This document shows positions 1-11,500 of a DNA stretch of 64,000 nt, in pieces (positions within the stretch are counted from its first letter, which is position 1; each line of letters begins with the position of its first letter). Below the pieces are notes generated by a model. That model searched no databases, was not told the DNA's origin, and was given only the letters and a program-made list of their open reading frames with translations. The DNA comes from G963676655 sp963676655 (GTDB lineage Bacteria; Verrucomicrobiota; Lentisphaeria; Victivallales; Victivallaceae). Location of the stretch: positions 1,860,001 through 1,924,000 of the forward strand of contig CAXXKX010000003.1 of assembly GCA_963676655.2 (NCBI GenBank). Reading direction: 5' to 3'. The position numbers and the translations under genes were made by a program.

Positions 1-1568
1 GCGCTTACACCGATCATTCGATCAAAAATTCCCCCTATAAAAACGGGCAGGGCGATATTGTGCGCGAATTTACCGATGCCTGCCGGGAATTCGGGATCAA
101 GGCGGGAATCTATCTTTCCCCCTGGGATCGGCACGAGCCATCTTACGGCGATTCCCCACGATACAATGAATATTTTATGAACCAACTGACGGAACTGGCT
201 ACCCAGTACGGTGAAATTTCCTGTTTCTGGTTTGACGGCGCCTGTGCCGAAGGACCGAATGGTAAAAAACAGGAATATGACTGGGATGGTTATTTTGGCT
301 TGCTGCGCAAACTTTGTCCGAACGCGATGATCAGCGACGTCGGTCCCGACGCACGCTGGTGCGGTAACGAGGCCGGAAACGGCCGCGAAGCGGAATGGAG
401 CGTATTGAACGTCGATAAATCAATTTTGGCATATAACCAGGAAAATGCCCGGCTTGAGGATCTTGGCAGTCTGGAAAAACTTGGTGACGGAGCGCATTTG
501 CAATGGTATCCCTCTGAAGTGGATACGTCGATCCGCCCCGGCTGGTTTTATCACGATTCAGAGGACGACGAAGTCAAATCCCTGAAAAAGCTCTTCAATA
601 TTTACGTAAACTCGGTCGGCGGTAACGCGGTGCTGCTGCTTAATATTCCGCCGGACACCCGCGGGCTGTTCCATGAAAAGGACGTTGAAAGACTGGCTGA
701 ACTGAAACAATATCTGGACAACGCGTTTACTGAAAACCTGGTATCCGGAGCGAAGCTTTCGGCATCAGCGGAAAAACCCGGCTTTCCGGTCACGAATGTT
801 TTAGACGACAATGGATATTGGACCACCGAAGATTGGACGGACACCGCGGAGATAACGCTTGATTTTCCGGCGGAAGTGAAGTTTAACAGTGTTATGTTGC
901 AGGAGCAGATTATGGTCGGACAGCGCATTCCAAGTTTCGCGGTCGATTACTTTAACGGTGCGGAATGGGTGGAATGCGCCGCCGGAAAAACCGTCGGTCA
1001 CAAAAAGATTCTGGAATTTGATGTGGTTACAACTACCCGGGCCAGACTCCGGATCACCGGTTCACGGGTTTGTCCGACATTGAAATTCCTTGGCCTCTAT
1101 CTGCTGCCGGAAATCATCGATGACAGGAGCGGCTGTCATGTGACGGTGGACCGTAACAAGTGGCGGATCGCCGATGTTTCATCATATGTCGAAGGCTGCG
1201 AACCGGAAAAATTGTATGACGGCAATCCGGATACTTGCTGGAAAACCCGGAATACCGGTATGCCGCAGGAAATTATCATCGATATGGGAAAAATGATCGA
1301 GCTAGAAGCTTTGACTTATCTACCGGTGCAAAACAGCGATGAAGGGCATATTCTGAATTTTGAGATTTATCTGGCGCCTGAAGTCGATACTCTCAACAAC
1401 CCGGCTTATGTTGGTGAGTTCAGCAATACGGTCAATAATCCGATTGAACAAAAAGTGGTGTTCCAGGATTGTGCCAAAGGCCGCTATCTCAAGTTGAAAA
1501 TATTATCCACCAACGGCGGCTTTGATTTTGCCGCGGCGGCGGATCTCAATATCATTCCGGCGGAATAA
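1..1568 (+). CDS. Alpha-L-fucosidase (GH29), 5'-truncated by window edge
   Basis: Hydrolase removing fucose from glycans, probably intracellular or periplasmic (N-terminus not visible). The reading frame is open from base 3, so the gene starts left of the window; the first visible residues (AYTDHSIKNSPYKNG) and the following KAGIYLSPWDRHEP and CFWFDGA blocks are typical of the GH29 barrel. The Asp of WFDGA fits the family nucleophile. After the barrel (about visible residues 1-245) come two beta-sandwich regions: one about 250-370, and an F5/8 type C-like domain about 385-520 (LYDGNPDTCWKT, then GRYLKLKI near the end), a usual carbohydrate-binding attachment. It converges with the MFS gene on the other strand. 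The family is secure; subfamily and exact linkage are not. Confidence 0.9.
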   Translation, partial: AYTDHSIKNSPYKNGQGDIVREFTDACREFGIKAGIYLSPWDRHEPSYGDSPRYNEYFMNQLTELATQYGEISCFWFDGACAEGPNGKKQEYDWDGYFGLLRKLCPNAMISDVGPDARWCGNEAGNGREAEWSVLNVDKSILAYNQENARLEDLGSLEKLGDGAHLQWYPSEVDTSIRPGWFYHDSEDDEVKSLKKLFNIYVNSVGGNAVLLLNIPPDTRGLFHEKDVERLAELKQYLDNAFTENLVSGAKLSASAEKPGFPVTNVLDDNGYWTTEDWTDTAEITLDFPAEVKFNSVMLQEQIMVGQRIPSFAVDYFNGAEWVECAAGKTVGHKKILEFDVVTTTRARLRITGSRVCPTLKFLGLYLLPEIIDDRSGCHVTVDRNKWRIADVSSYVEGCEPEKLYDGNPDTCWKTRNTGMPQEIIIDMGKMIELEALTYLPVQNSDEGHILNFEIYLAPEVDTLNNPAYVGEFSNTVNNPIEQKVVFQDCAKGRYLKLKILSTNGGFDFAAAADLNIIPAE

Positions 1569-1735
1569 TAGGCGGATAAAGGCTTTTAAAAACAAAATTG
1601 GTAAGACCGGGAATTAAAGGAAACTTTATAAGGAACTGATACATTAATCTGAACACCGGGTTTCTGAAAAGGTAAAGTTCTATTTTGAAAGTTTCCGGTT
1701 TCCCGGTGCTTAGCTGCTTCGCCGGAAAAACAGAC

Positions 1736-3004
1736 TTAGCTTCGTAAGGAGGCCGCCGTGTTTCCGGCGCTATCACCAATTGTTTTCCGGGAAAAACTGT
1801 CTTTTATACCGGAGGCCTGTTTTGCTCTTGATTCCAGTAGAATACTGGCCAGCTTTATGATCGGGATCAAAAGCAAAAACATTACGGCCGCAACCAGATA
1901 AACCCAGCGAACCCCAAGAGACATAGCGACAGCCCCGCCGCTGATGGAACAAAGAACCCAGCCTAATGATTTTGCGCTGGACGCCCAGCCCAGAAACAAA
2001 CCGCGTTTATCATCCGGAGTGGATTTTGACAGCCATATCTGGAATATCGCATCAAGTCCACCGGCAAAGAAGATCATTCCGAAACGCGTTCCGCCAAGCA
2101 TTAACAAGTTGTTTGCAAGACCTTGCGGGATCAGGAGAAGTCCGGCGAACAATGCCGACCACATCGCGACTTTCGACGCCGAAGTACGGTCCGCCAGCCA
2201 GCCGAGAAACGAACCGGAAAGAACTCCCGCGACCGCAGAAAGACTGGCGATGATCCCGGTCCAGCTGGCGGCTTTATCCGGTCCGTTGATTTTTTCAACC
2301 AGCAAAGGCAGATACGGATTTGTAAAGCGTCCGACAAAACCCACCAGCAAAACCAGCAGCAGAATCAGCCAAACCATTCCGAAACGAGGCAGTTGGAATT
2401 CTACGTTTCTCAGTTTTTCTCTTATTCCGGAAGTTTTCACAAATTTTTCCCTGACTCCGAAAAGGGTTATAAGTCCGGCGATGATTAAAGTTAATGAGCT
2501 GGCGAAGAATGCATTTCGAAACCCAAAATTATCCACGATTATCCCTCCCAGAAAAGTCCCGCCCATCATTCCGGAGAAGACGGCCGAACTGATTGTACCC
2601 ATGGCGAATCCCCGATGCTGATGCGGAGTGTTGGATGAGATCAGAATCATCGAGGCGGTAACCGTACCGCTGAACATTCCAACGAAAAAATGCACCAGCA
2701 CCAGCCATTTGACGCCGGGAACAAAGGCCATTATGACCAGGCAAATTGCGCAAATGAAATTAGCCCGCAGCATCATTAACCGGCGTCCGTAAATATCGGA
2801 GAGGAAGCCCCAAACCGGAGCAACAAAACAAAAAGATAAATATCCTGCCGCTGTATAAAGAGCCACCCACATGCTAAGTTCTTCCGGATCTTTTACCCCG
2901 AGATGCTGCATATATAATGGAATAAACGGAGTCGAAAAACAAAAACCGACAGTTGCGAGAAATTGCGCAATCCAGACGAATATTAAATTTTTTTTCCAAT
3001 CCAT
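1736..3004 (-). CDS. MFS transporter, MdtG-like efflux type
   Basis: Inner-membrane secondary transporter of 422 residues with about 12 hydrophobic segments. The signature loop between TM2 and TM3 is visible as GFLSDIYGRRLMM (near residue 65-78), and a second-half counterpart GWLADRTSASKVAMW is near residue 265, both normal for drug:H+ antiporter families. TM5 carries a glycine-rich stretch (GMMGGTFLGGIIVDNFG), seen in exporters. The ATG start is preceded by an AT-rich leader and begins MDWKKNL. The C-terminal tail after the last TM is short and polar. The gene stands alone, convergent with the fucosidase and downstream of the NlpC/P60-like gene on the same strand with a 119-base gap, so an independent promoter is likely. 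Substrate cannot be told from sequence; a sugar or drug is equally possible. Confidence 0.85.
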   Translation of the reverse strand: MDWKKNLIFVWIAQFLATVGFCFSTPFIPLYMQHLGVKDPEELSMWVALYTAAGYLSFCFVAPVWGFLSDIYGRRLMMLRANFICAICLVIMAFVPGVKWLVLVHFFVGMFSGTVTASMILISSNTPHQHRGFAMGTISSAVFSGMMGGTFLGGIIVDNFGFRNAFFASSLTLIIAGLITLFGVREKFVKTSGIREKLRNVEFQLPRFGMVWLILLLVLLVGFVGRFTNPYLPLLVEKINGPDKAASWTGIIASLSAVAGVLSGSFLGWLADRTSASKVAMWSALFAGLLLIPQGLANNLLMLGGTRFGMIFFAGGLDAIFQIWLSKSTPDDKRGLFLGWASSAKSLGWVLCSISGGAVAMSLGVRWVYLVAAVMFLLLIPIIKLASILLESRAKQASGIKDSFSRKTIGDSAGNTAASLRS

Positions 3005-3123
3005 TATAAACTACTTTTTTTAATCATTTGATTTTTTTTGAACGATGAATGATTGTTGTACACGGCGGGTAAGAGTAAAAATATTTACTGATTTAACAGA
3101 GTTAAACTATGGCAAAATGTACT

Positions 3124-4464
3124 TTATTTTTTTATGAAAATATCCTGCCGTTTTTTCAATCTGCCGTATTTGTTTTCGCCAATCAGCCAAATTTGCACAT
3201 TCCCTTCATCCTGCAGTAAATTGCCGGGAATAATGATTTTTCCTTTTCTCCGGTCCTCATCAGTGACAAATACGTTGTGAATCCCGAACGGATTTGAATC
3301 ACTGTACAAATATATAATTATGATCTGCATATTATTAGAGGAAAACTCTATTTCCAGTGGTTTCCCCTGATCGGATTGTTCATTGGAAAGTTGGAAATCA
3401 AGGTCGCAAACCGCAAATTCACAGGACTGACTTTGAGAACCATCTTCCATTATGCAATAAGCAGTATAGTTGCCGCAGATTGGAAAAGAACGCTCAATAA
3501 CCCCTTTACCAGGTTTGGTAATTTCTTCAATAATTTTATTACCGCGTTTAATCACAAGCTTTTTAACGCCTTGAGCATCTCTGTCCATAATGTTGATTCT
3601 GACAACTTGCCCTCTCTCATAAGGAACCCAGTCTCCACGGTCGAGTAGTAAAACACGGTTTATTACTGGAGTTGTTGCATCCTCAAGGTAATTGGGAAAC
3701 AAAAATGATTCGGCGTTGTTTTTTCCCCGCCAGGCGGATAGATCAAAAATGCGGTATAGTTTCCTTTTTTTTAAATGCTCATTGAATTTTTCTTCGTTAT
3801 AATTAATATTTCTTGTGGTTGCGGGCCAGCTATCCTCCACCCTGGCATGGGTAACTTTACCTGTATCATCCTTTGTCAAATCAGTTATCATTTCAACATG
3901 GGAACCGATTGAACGGGGAGTGTAAATAATATCGCCGATTTGGGCTGTTTGAGTAGATTGAGCATCGACAAGAGAAACTCCTTCACGATAAGGCGGGTTA
4001 TGAAAGTAGCTGATATACCATATTGCGCATCCCAAACCATAACTGGTATATGACGAGCACACAACTCCGTAATAAGGCCCCGCATTTTTTATCTTGCCGG
4101 AAAGATTTTCAGTATATAAAACGCTGAAAGGGTTTTGGACTGCAGCCAGAAATGTCTTTAAATAAATATCAAATCCAATATATCGCCCAACATATTTAAC
4201 GCTTGAATACGGAACTCCGGTATATTCAACTCCTTTCTCAAAATATTTTTTCCCTTTATTAACCGGCATTCCTTTCGCAACTGGTGTCCATTTTACCCGT
4301 GACAAAATTCGTGCGCGTCTGACTGCCTCATGTTGCCAGGTTGCAGTATTATCTTTTTTATTATTTCCCATATTGCTTTCTCCGGTTATAGAAATAGTGC
4401 TTGAATATACCAAGTTTGTTTCTGCGATTAGCAGGCAAGCTAAATATTTACTTACATTCTGCAT
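3124..4464 (-). CDS. Putative NlpC/P60-like (papain-fold) secreted protein
   Basis: Protein of 446 residues whose family I cannot name securely. The middle holds a Cys in VVCSSYTSYG and a His in IGSHVEMITDL about 60 residues later, preceded by QIGDIIYTP; this Cys-...-GDII...-HV(E/G)I order is the layout of NlpC/P60 or CHAP cysteine peptidases and amidases. The C-terminal third (about 265-446) is beta-rich and looks like two Ig-like domains. The N-terminus has a weak hydrophobic stretch (KYLACLLIAETNLVYSS) that could be a signal peptide. An alternative ATG at 4371 (MGNNKKD) has a much better ribosome site (GGAG, 8 bases upstream), so the start is uncertain. Divergent from the LysR gene, which may regulate it. 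A cell-wall or peptide hydrolase is possible but unproven. Confidence 0.6.
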   Translation of the reverse strand: MQNVSKYLACLLIAETNLVYSSTISITGESNMGNNKKDNTATWQHEAVRRARILSRVKWTPVAKGMPVNKGKKYFEKGVEYTGVPYSSVKYVGRYIGFDIYLKTFLAAVQNPFSVLYTENLSGKIKNAGPYYGVVCSSYTSYGLGCAIWYISYFHNPPYREGVSLVDAQSTQTAQIGDIIYTPRSIGSHVEMITDLTKDDTGKVTHARVEDSWPATTRNINYNEEKFNEHLKKRKLYRIFDLSAWRGKNNAESFLFPNYLEDATTPVINRVLLLDRGDWVPYERGQVVRINIMDRDAQGVKKLVIKRGNKIIEEITKPGKGVIERSFPICGNYTAYCIMEDGSQSQSCEFAVCDLDFQLSNEQSDQGKPLEIEFSSNNMQIIIIYLYSDSNPFGIHNVFVTDEDRRKGKIIIPGNLLQDEGNVQIWLIGENKYGRLKKRQDIFIKK

Positions 4465-4569
4465 AGTTTTTTTTAATGTTTGATTGGGAATTTTTGCTTG
4501 ACTTTATTATAAATGCCAATATTGTATTAGTCAAATTAAATCTAATTATAGATATTATTAGAAGATCTT

Positions 4570-5451
4570 ATGAATACGACTCAACTTACTTATTTCAAAT
4601 ATGTTGTGGATGAAATGAGCGTCACGGGGGCCGCTCAAAAACTTTTTGTGACCCAGTCTGCCGTCAGCCAGCAAATCAGTTTATTGGCTACGGAACTGGA
4701 ATGTCAGCTGTTTTACCGCAGAGGACGTTCTTTGCATTTGACTCCTGAAGGAGAGTTTTTGTATCAAAGGGCAAAAAACATCATAACGCAGATGGAAGGG
4801 CTTCCGGATGAACTGAAATCCAGAGAAAAAAAAGTAGTTGGAAAAATTAAGATAGGGTGCGGACCGGTAATCGGTAAAAAGCTTTTGCCTGATGTTGTTT
4901 CCAATATGCTGCTAACTTACCCTGAAGTATCATTCTCCATTTTTGAAATCCATTCAAACAACCTGGTGAAATCAATCGTTGAATCGCAAATCGAACTGGG
5001 ATTGGGGCAGATTAACGAGTATGACGAAAGAGTTTATTCTGAAAAACTGATGACGGGACGGGTTGTCTTGATTTGTTCTTCGCAAAGCGAATTGAGTGCA
5101 GCGAAATCTGTATCTATACGGGATTTGTCGAAACTCAACCTGATTCACCGGGTAAAAGAAGCTGAAGGCAGTCCTCTCAGCAAACTTTCACAGACTGCTG
5201 CAGGTAGAAATTTTAAACTCAAAGCGATGAATACGGAGACTATAATACCGTATGTGCAGCTCAATATGGGAATGACTTTAGCCCCGGATTATATTGTAGA
5301 CCTGATGAATCCGGAAGGAATTTCTAAAATAGAACTTGATGAGGAAATACCTTTATCCTGGGGTGTATTGTGGGATAAGTTCCGTCCTGTTTCCAAGGCC
5401 GCCCGGGTGTTCATCGACAATCTTAAAACCCATCTTGCCTCAGGAAAATAA
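4570..5451 (+). CDS. LysR-family transcriptional regulator
   Basis: DNA-binding regulator of 293 residues. The N-terminal winged helix-turn-helix (residues 1-60) has the family pattern: TQLTYFKYVVDE, then GAAQKLFVTQSAVSQQI, then FYRRGRSLHLTPEG. Residues about 90-290 form the periplasmic-binding-protein-like effector domain, beginning KIKIGCGPVIGKKLLP. It is transcribed away from the NlpC/P60-like gene across a 105-base AT-rich spacer, the usual arrangement for a LysR protein controlling its divergent neighbour and itself. The ATG start is supported by the normal MNTTQLTYF family beginning. Effector unknown. Confidence 0.92.
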   Translation: MNTTQLTYFKYVVDEMSVTGAAQKLFVTQSAVSQQISLLATELECQLFYRRGRSLHLTPEGEFLYQRAKNIITQMEGLPDELKSREKKVVGKIKIGCGPVIGKKLLPDVVSNMLLTYPEVSFSIFEIHSNNLVKSIVESQIELGLGQINEYDERVYSEKLMTGRVVLICSSQSELSAAKSVSIRDLSKLNLIHRVKEAEGSPLSKLSQTAAGRNFKLKAMNTETIIPYVQLNMGMTLAPDYIVDLMNPEGISKIELDEEIPLSWGVLWDKFRPVSKAARVFIDNLKTHLASGK

Positions 5452-5463
5452 TTTGACCGGTCA

Positions 5464-5507
5464 GGCGGATGAACGAGCAGTCCTGAATTCACAATGGTTC
5501 ATCCGCC
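5464..5507. terminator. Perfect inverted repeat between convergent genes
   Basis: An 11-base arm GGCGGATGAAC (5464-5474) is repeated exactly as its reverse complement GTTCATCCGCC (5497-5507) around a 22-base loop. It lies between the stop codons of the LysR gene and the giant minus-strand gene, so it can serve both as a bidirectional transcription end. There is no long T-run on either side, so Rho-independent termination is only a guess. Confidence 0.5.
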
Positions 5508-5534
5508 ACCCGGCGTCGAGTTCAAATATCCAGA

Positions 5535-8500
5535 TCAATCCTGTTTAGCGCAATGGCCACAGCACAACAGCGCCAGCACGGCTCCAGCAATAAAGATAAT
5601 CAGATAAATAAATCCGGTTGCCAGGTATTTGCTCCAGTCTGAGGTTGTCGCCTTGAACTGGACCGCGACCGGGGTATTGCCGCGCAGCAAGGCGCGTTCG
5701 AAGACCAGACATTGGCCGCCGAACGGTACCGAGATTGACAGCGGCATAGCCTGGTTGACTGCCGCCTGCTGCTGCTCGGAAATCCGGTCGGAAATCCGGT
5801 TGAGCTGGACAATTTCCTGTTGGCTGATCTCTTTACTCTTGCTCGGGGCAAAACGTTTGCCGACGCTGCGTCGTCTCTGGGTCATTGCTTTGATGTTTCC
5901 CTTGCGCTGTTCCAGCAAAATCTGCCCTTTGATATCGGCCTGGTTGCTGCCGGACATCTGCAGCGCGTTGTTATAGGTTTCGAATGCCTGTTGGCGCCTG
6001 CCGCTTTTGGCGTAACCTGCGGCTTTACGCATCATTGCCTGAACCATGTTCCGGTTTTTGTCGCGGGCTTCGCTCCAACTGGTGTCGTATGACTTCAGGT
6101 GTACCGCCTCTTCGCCCCTTGCGGTTTCGATGCGCTTGAATTCAAGTGTTCCGGTGAAATCACTGCATGAATAGCGTTCCGAAAGAAAGAGCTTCCATTG
6201 CAGATTCCGCACCGGCAGTTTCAATTCCGGTCCAATGTAGGACATTTTGCCGTTTTTGAACATGGCTGATTCGGGTGAGGCGTAAAGAATTACCACTTTC
6301 TGCGACCGGCGGCGGCTGATTCCCTGTTTGAGCGGAATTAGTACCTGATCTTTATCGCACCCGGCCTCGATTGCCATGTCATCGACGAACGCAGTCCACA
6401 AGTCGCTTTTAGCCGGCAGTTTCAGCCACAGGAAACGCTCATTGCTGTTTGCCACCTGAATAGTCGCACGATTGATAAGCTGTCCTTCAACCGCCAGGGA
6501 TTCCAAGGTCAAATTGCTGATGACCGCGTCCAGCTGGGCCGCGGCGCGATGGCGGATTAGTTCCAGTAGAATGCGTCCGTCGGAACCGACCGTCCGGTAG
6601 CATAAGACCGCGTCCGAAGCCGGTTGAGTACCGAAGTTATGCGGAATTTGCCGTTGACTGAACGCGGATGCCGCGCCCTTGAGTTCTTTTTCCCGCAACT
6701 GGACTGCATCCTTGGAGCTGACCAGGATATAGCAGGTTCCGGCGGCGGAGTCCAGCGGAACTATCGGTTGCAGCAGGAAGTCTCCTTTGCCAAGCGGCAG
6801 CCTGAAACGGACGTCGAGGCGGTATTTCTTCATGACTTTGTTGAACAGTTCAACATTCCAGTCGCCGTTTTTATCAAGGTTCGCTTCCGCTACGCCTTTG
6901 CCGTTGAATTCAGGCGTTTCGGCTCCGGCCGGCAGTCTGACCCGGAAACGTTTGACCCCGGAATTCTCGATGGTGTAATTGATGACCGCGGAACAAGTCG
7001 CGGCTCCGTCGGCCAGTTTTACCGTGTAGAGTGTTTCAGACTGAATCCACGGCGCGGTCACGTTGAAGCCGAGTTTGAGTTTCCAGTCCGGCTGCAGGAT
7101 TTTGAAACTGCTCAAAGTACTGCGGATCTTCGAGATCGAGCTGCTGGACTCCGGAGCGATCCCGGTACGGGACAGAACATTGACCGTAACGCCGCGTTCC
7201 ACGTTGATCGCCAGCGTGCCGGTGGTCCGGGCGGTTCCCGGAATATAGATCCCGGGCGTGTCCAGCGGTTGCGCAAAGTCAATTTTGACCATTTTGGTCA
7301 GTTCGATATGCAGTTTAACCGGGCCCAGCATCTGATCCCGGAAATTCAGGATTGCCTGACGCTTGCCGTTTCTGCTCACTTCGTCCCAGTCGCGGATACT
7401 TGCGCATTGGAGATTGCTGATTTCGAATCCGGCCGGCAGATTCAGCGCCACGGAAAAGATTCCGGCCCGGGAAATCTCCAGAAACATTTTTGATGATAAT
7501 GTGATCTTCTCGTCATCAATCACAATGGTGCTGTATTCGTTCAGACGCAATTCCGGTTTTACGGCTTTGGCGCTGACTTTTATTTCCGCAGAATCATTGA
7601 AACAGCGGAACGCTTTTTTCAGGATGCAATATTTGAGTCTGCGGCCAAGGGTAAAGCCGTCGTTATTGATCTCTCCGCAACTCTTTTGAGCCGAGGCCAG
7701 CAGTTGTACCTCGTTATCCGAATACAACCCGATTGAATTACTCTGCCGGGTTGCGCCCTCGATTCGCAGCGGAGTAACGATCCATTCCAGGGGCATGGCG
7801 TTCCGGCTGCGTAGACAGACCATTGAAACGTTGACCGAACCGTATTGCGGCCGGTTGAAAGTCGCGGTCAGGGTCCGGGTTGCCGTATCGAACCGCCACA
7901 GGCCGAGATCCCTGGCAGTGACCGAAGATACCCGCAGATCAGCCGGAACTTGGACTTTGAATGTCTCAATCTGGCCGCGTACGACGTTCAGGTTTATCCG
8001 GGATTGCACTTCAATCCGGTCCCGCTCGAAGATACAGCCGCTGTTGACCGAGGCGTAATACATCGGTTTTTCATCGCGCCGGTTTCGGCTGATCGGAACC
8101 AGCAGCAGACAGGCTTTGGTGTCCGGCGCGTAGACAAATTGCATTTGTCCGGTTTTGCCATTTTCCGAAATAGCGTTTGGTGATTTTACCCTGAGCTTAT
8201 CGTCACCGACGCTGATGGTGATCTCATTTTTGCATGACGGCACGCTCAGGAATATCCGGTAAATTTCCCGATATTTGTCCAAAGGAACGGCGAATTCCAG
8301 CCGACAGACTTTTTTTCCGGTTTTTTCGAGCGAGATCAACAGGCGGCCTCCGGCGTCGCCGATGGTTACATCTTTCGGGACTGAATCAAGTTTTTTCAGC
8401 AGCATTCCCTGCAGGTCCATGCTGACCGTTCCGGTTTTCTCCGCTTCGATAGTGATTTCCGCTTCAGCGGTTACGGCATATTTACCGGACGCGTTGTCCG

Positions 8501-11500
8501 GGTTTTCCTGTTTGTTTACCTTGAGCTTATATCTGACCAGAGTGATGACCGGACCGGCTGCGTCATAAGGTTGGGCAACCGGTTTTCGATGTTTTTTCGC
8601 GTCGGCGGTTTGACCGAACAGCGCGATGATGCTGATAATCAGGCACGAGGTCAGGACTTTGCGATGTCGGCGTCCGCTTTTGAATACCGCGACCAGAATG
8701 CCGCAGGGAATTATCAATCCGGCGATTCCCAAAGCCACAATCGGGGCGCAGCTGCTTATGACCGGCCATTGCATGACGGCCGCGAAGAACAGGGCGGCGG
8801 CTACGCCTCCCGACAGGATTTTGATTTGGCGTTGAGGTATTTTCAATCCGGCGACAACTGCTCCGACCGCGGCGACAAGCAAAATAATGCACGCGGTAAT
8901 ATTATCCGGTACCGGTTGTTTCCAGTTGGCAACCGTCATATTGATCTGAAACGGCTCCGACCCCAGGCTGAAAAGTTTTATGAATTCCATCTGACGGGTC
9001 AGCGGCAGACTCAGGTTCATGACAAAAATTCCGGCGGCCAGCAGTCCGGGAATTCCGACGCCGATGCCGATGACAATGAACACAATTCCCGGAATTTTTC
9101 GTCCGGAACCAAGATAATGGAACGCGGCGATCAGCAGGAGAAAACCGCCGATCAGCATTACCCCGGCAAACAAGGCTTTCCCGAAATGCCGTTCAATCGA
9201 TCTCAGAAAATCATTTAAGGAGAAACTGCCGGATTTCGCTTCTTCGGACGCGGAAATAATTGTACAGCCGTCCGGCACGGAAATATTCCAGCGGCGCATC
9301 ATCGACTGCGCTTCGGTCACCGGCGCGACCAGTTTGAAATCAGCCCGGCGTTTCAGCTCCGGAACCTGCTGGGAATAGACGATTGATACCGCTATCGGAT
9401 GATTGATGTTCAAGTGTCGCGGCAGCGGAATCAACAATTTTCCGTTGTCCATCGACAGGCGTTTACGTTTGCCGTCAACACTGACCGACCAGAGTTTGCT
9501 TGACTGCGGCAGGGTTACCGCCATGAACTGGCCGTTGACATTTTTGACCCGGCAGGTTGCTTCGGTTACCGCTTCCCCGTTATTGTCGATACTGGTTTTC
9601 AGTTCCGTAAAATCAATGACAGAAACCGGCGGTTGGGCCTGTTTATAGCCGCTGATGACAATCGGCGTGGTATGGGGGCGTTTGACGCATCGGAAAGTCT
9701 TGAGCAGCGGGTTGGATACCATCGCCCGGTATTCGGACGGCAGTTCGATCTGCTCGATCACGGCGGTTTGTTCCGGCAGTTTGCCGGGAGTGACGCTGAT
9801 ATTGCGTCCGCTGGCGATCGCGATAAAGCCGTTTTCACTGTCGGCGTTGATCGTGTCGATAACGCCGACGGAAATTTCACCCTGACCGGACGGCAGCGGA
9901 ATTTCATAGGCGGCCAGCAGATTCAGTTCGCCGATATATTTACGTCGCAGGTGCAGTTCCCATTCGGAAAAACCGTTTTCCAGCTTTTTAAGTTTTTTCC
10001 AGTCAATGATCTCCGCACCGCGAAATTCCAGATTGCGTAGTTTGTCGCTGACCCGGAACCGGAGCCGTTCCGCCGGAGCTCCGGCGATGTGGTATGAAAA
10101 CAGTGAACTGCCGTAAACCGAGCCGTCGCCGACCGACGCCAGGTGAAATACTTCCGAAACAATACTGCCTTTGATCCGGCTGATTTTTACTTTGCCCTGC
10201 CATGACTCATCTTTAAACAGCATCGCGCTGACGCTGCCGGTTACCCGGATCGGGGCCGATCCGACCGGAATCCGGCGCAATCCCTGTAAATCCGCCGTTT
10301 CCAGTTTTAAACCTTCGGCCGCTGCCAGAACCAGGCAGCCCCTGACGTCGCGCGCACCTTCGATCTCGATGCGCGGCAGTTCCGCGTTGGCCCCGGCTTT
10401 GGCTTTTTGTTCAAACGACAGCTTAAAGCTGGAACTGCCCATAGTGGCGGAGGAGAAAATTACTTTCAAATATTTCTTTCCGTCACGTTGGAACAGTTCA
10501 TAACTGTCGGGCGCGGTATGCCGTCCGCTCAAACTGTTAAAAGCCAGAGTGGGAGCATAACTGATCAAAAGTTCGCGCAACGGTGCGTCGCGAATATCCA
10601 GTTCGCAACTTACGTTGAACACGGCGTTTTCTCCGTTATACTCAACCACCCCGACTTCCCGGACAGAATAGACCGGTTTGACGTTTTCAGCTTTGATTTT
10701 GACTTCTCCCCGGTTTGCGCCAAAAGCAAAGGCATACGCCGGCATCGGTACGGTAATTTTTATATTACAGATTCTACCTATTGAACGCGGAGCCAGCTGG
10801 TTAAAGCCGGAAATCGCGGTGACGGTGGTTTTAACTCCTGGCGCGTTGTTGACCAGCAGTAACCCGTTCATTTGCAACGCGCCTTCAACTGTCGGCGCCG
10901 CCAGCATAAATTCGGACGGAAACTTGTCGAGAATCTTTTCCCCGACCAATTTCAAAGCGTAACTTTTTTCGACCGGTTGGGACAAAGTCATGACCAGGGT
11001 GCGGGAGTCTTTGTTTTTCTCAACATTCCAGGTCTGAATGTTTTCGCCTTTGACTTCAAGTACATTAAAGCCATCGGGAAGCCTGATCCGGAATCCGGCG
11101 GCTTTGCCCTGCAATATTTTGAATTCCAGCGTATCGTTAAATTTGATCGCGCCGCTGCGAACCATTGCCTGGACCACGCTTTCAGCGCTGATCGACAGCG
11201 CCGCCTGCGCCGCCGCGCTTTTGCGCTGCCATTCAAAACTGTATTTGCCGCTGCCCGGCAGAACCGCGGTATAACTGCGCAGTTGAGGCAGATTTTTCGG
11301 AGTTGATTCAGGTTTAAGCCTGAAAGAAGATAAACTTATTGTTTGTTCCGTCAAATTGATAGCGCCCGGGATTTTTAGATCGACGGGACGATTAAAATTA
11401 AGGTTCTGTAAACGGCTGACGACACTGGGCAGAATTTGAAACGAGCACTTTTCTCCATCCTTGTCGGTTTCAACCGCGACATTGAAAGTCATATGGATAA

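Noticed and set aside
1944..2621. 225-codon plus-strand open frame antisense to the MFS gene
   Set aside because: Ser/Pro/Arg-rich composition and full overlap with a clear transporter on the other strand.
6624..7493. 289-codon plus-strand open frame inside the giant gene
   Set aside because: It is exactly antisense to the giant protein's coding frame, has no ribosome site and gives a Arg/Gly/Phe-rich sequence without family features; GC-biased third positions produce such frames.
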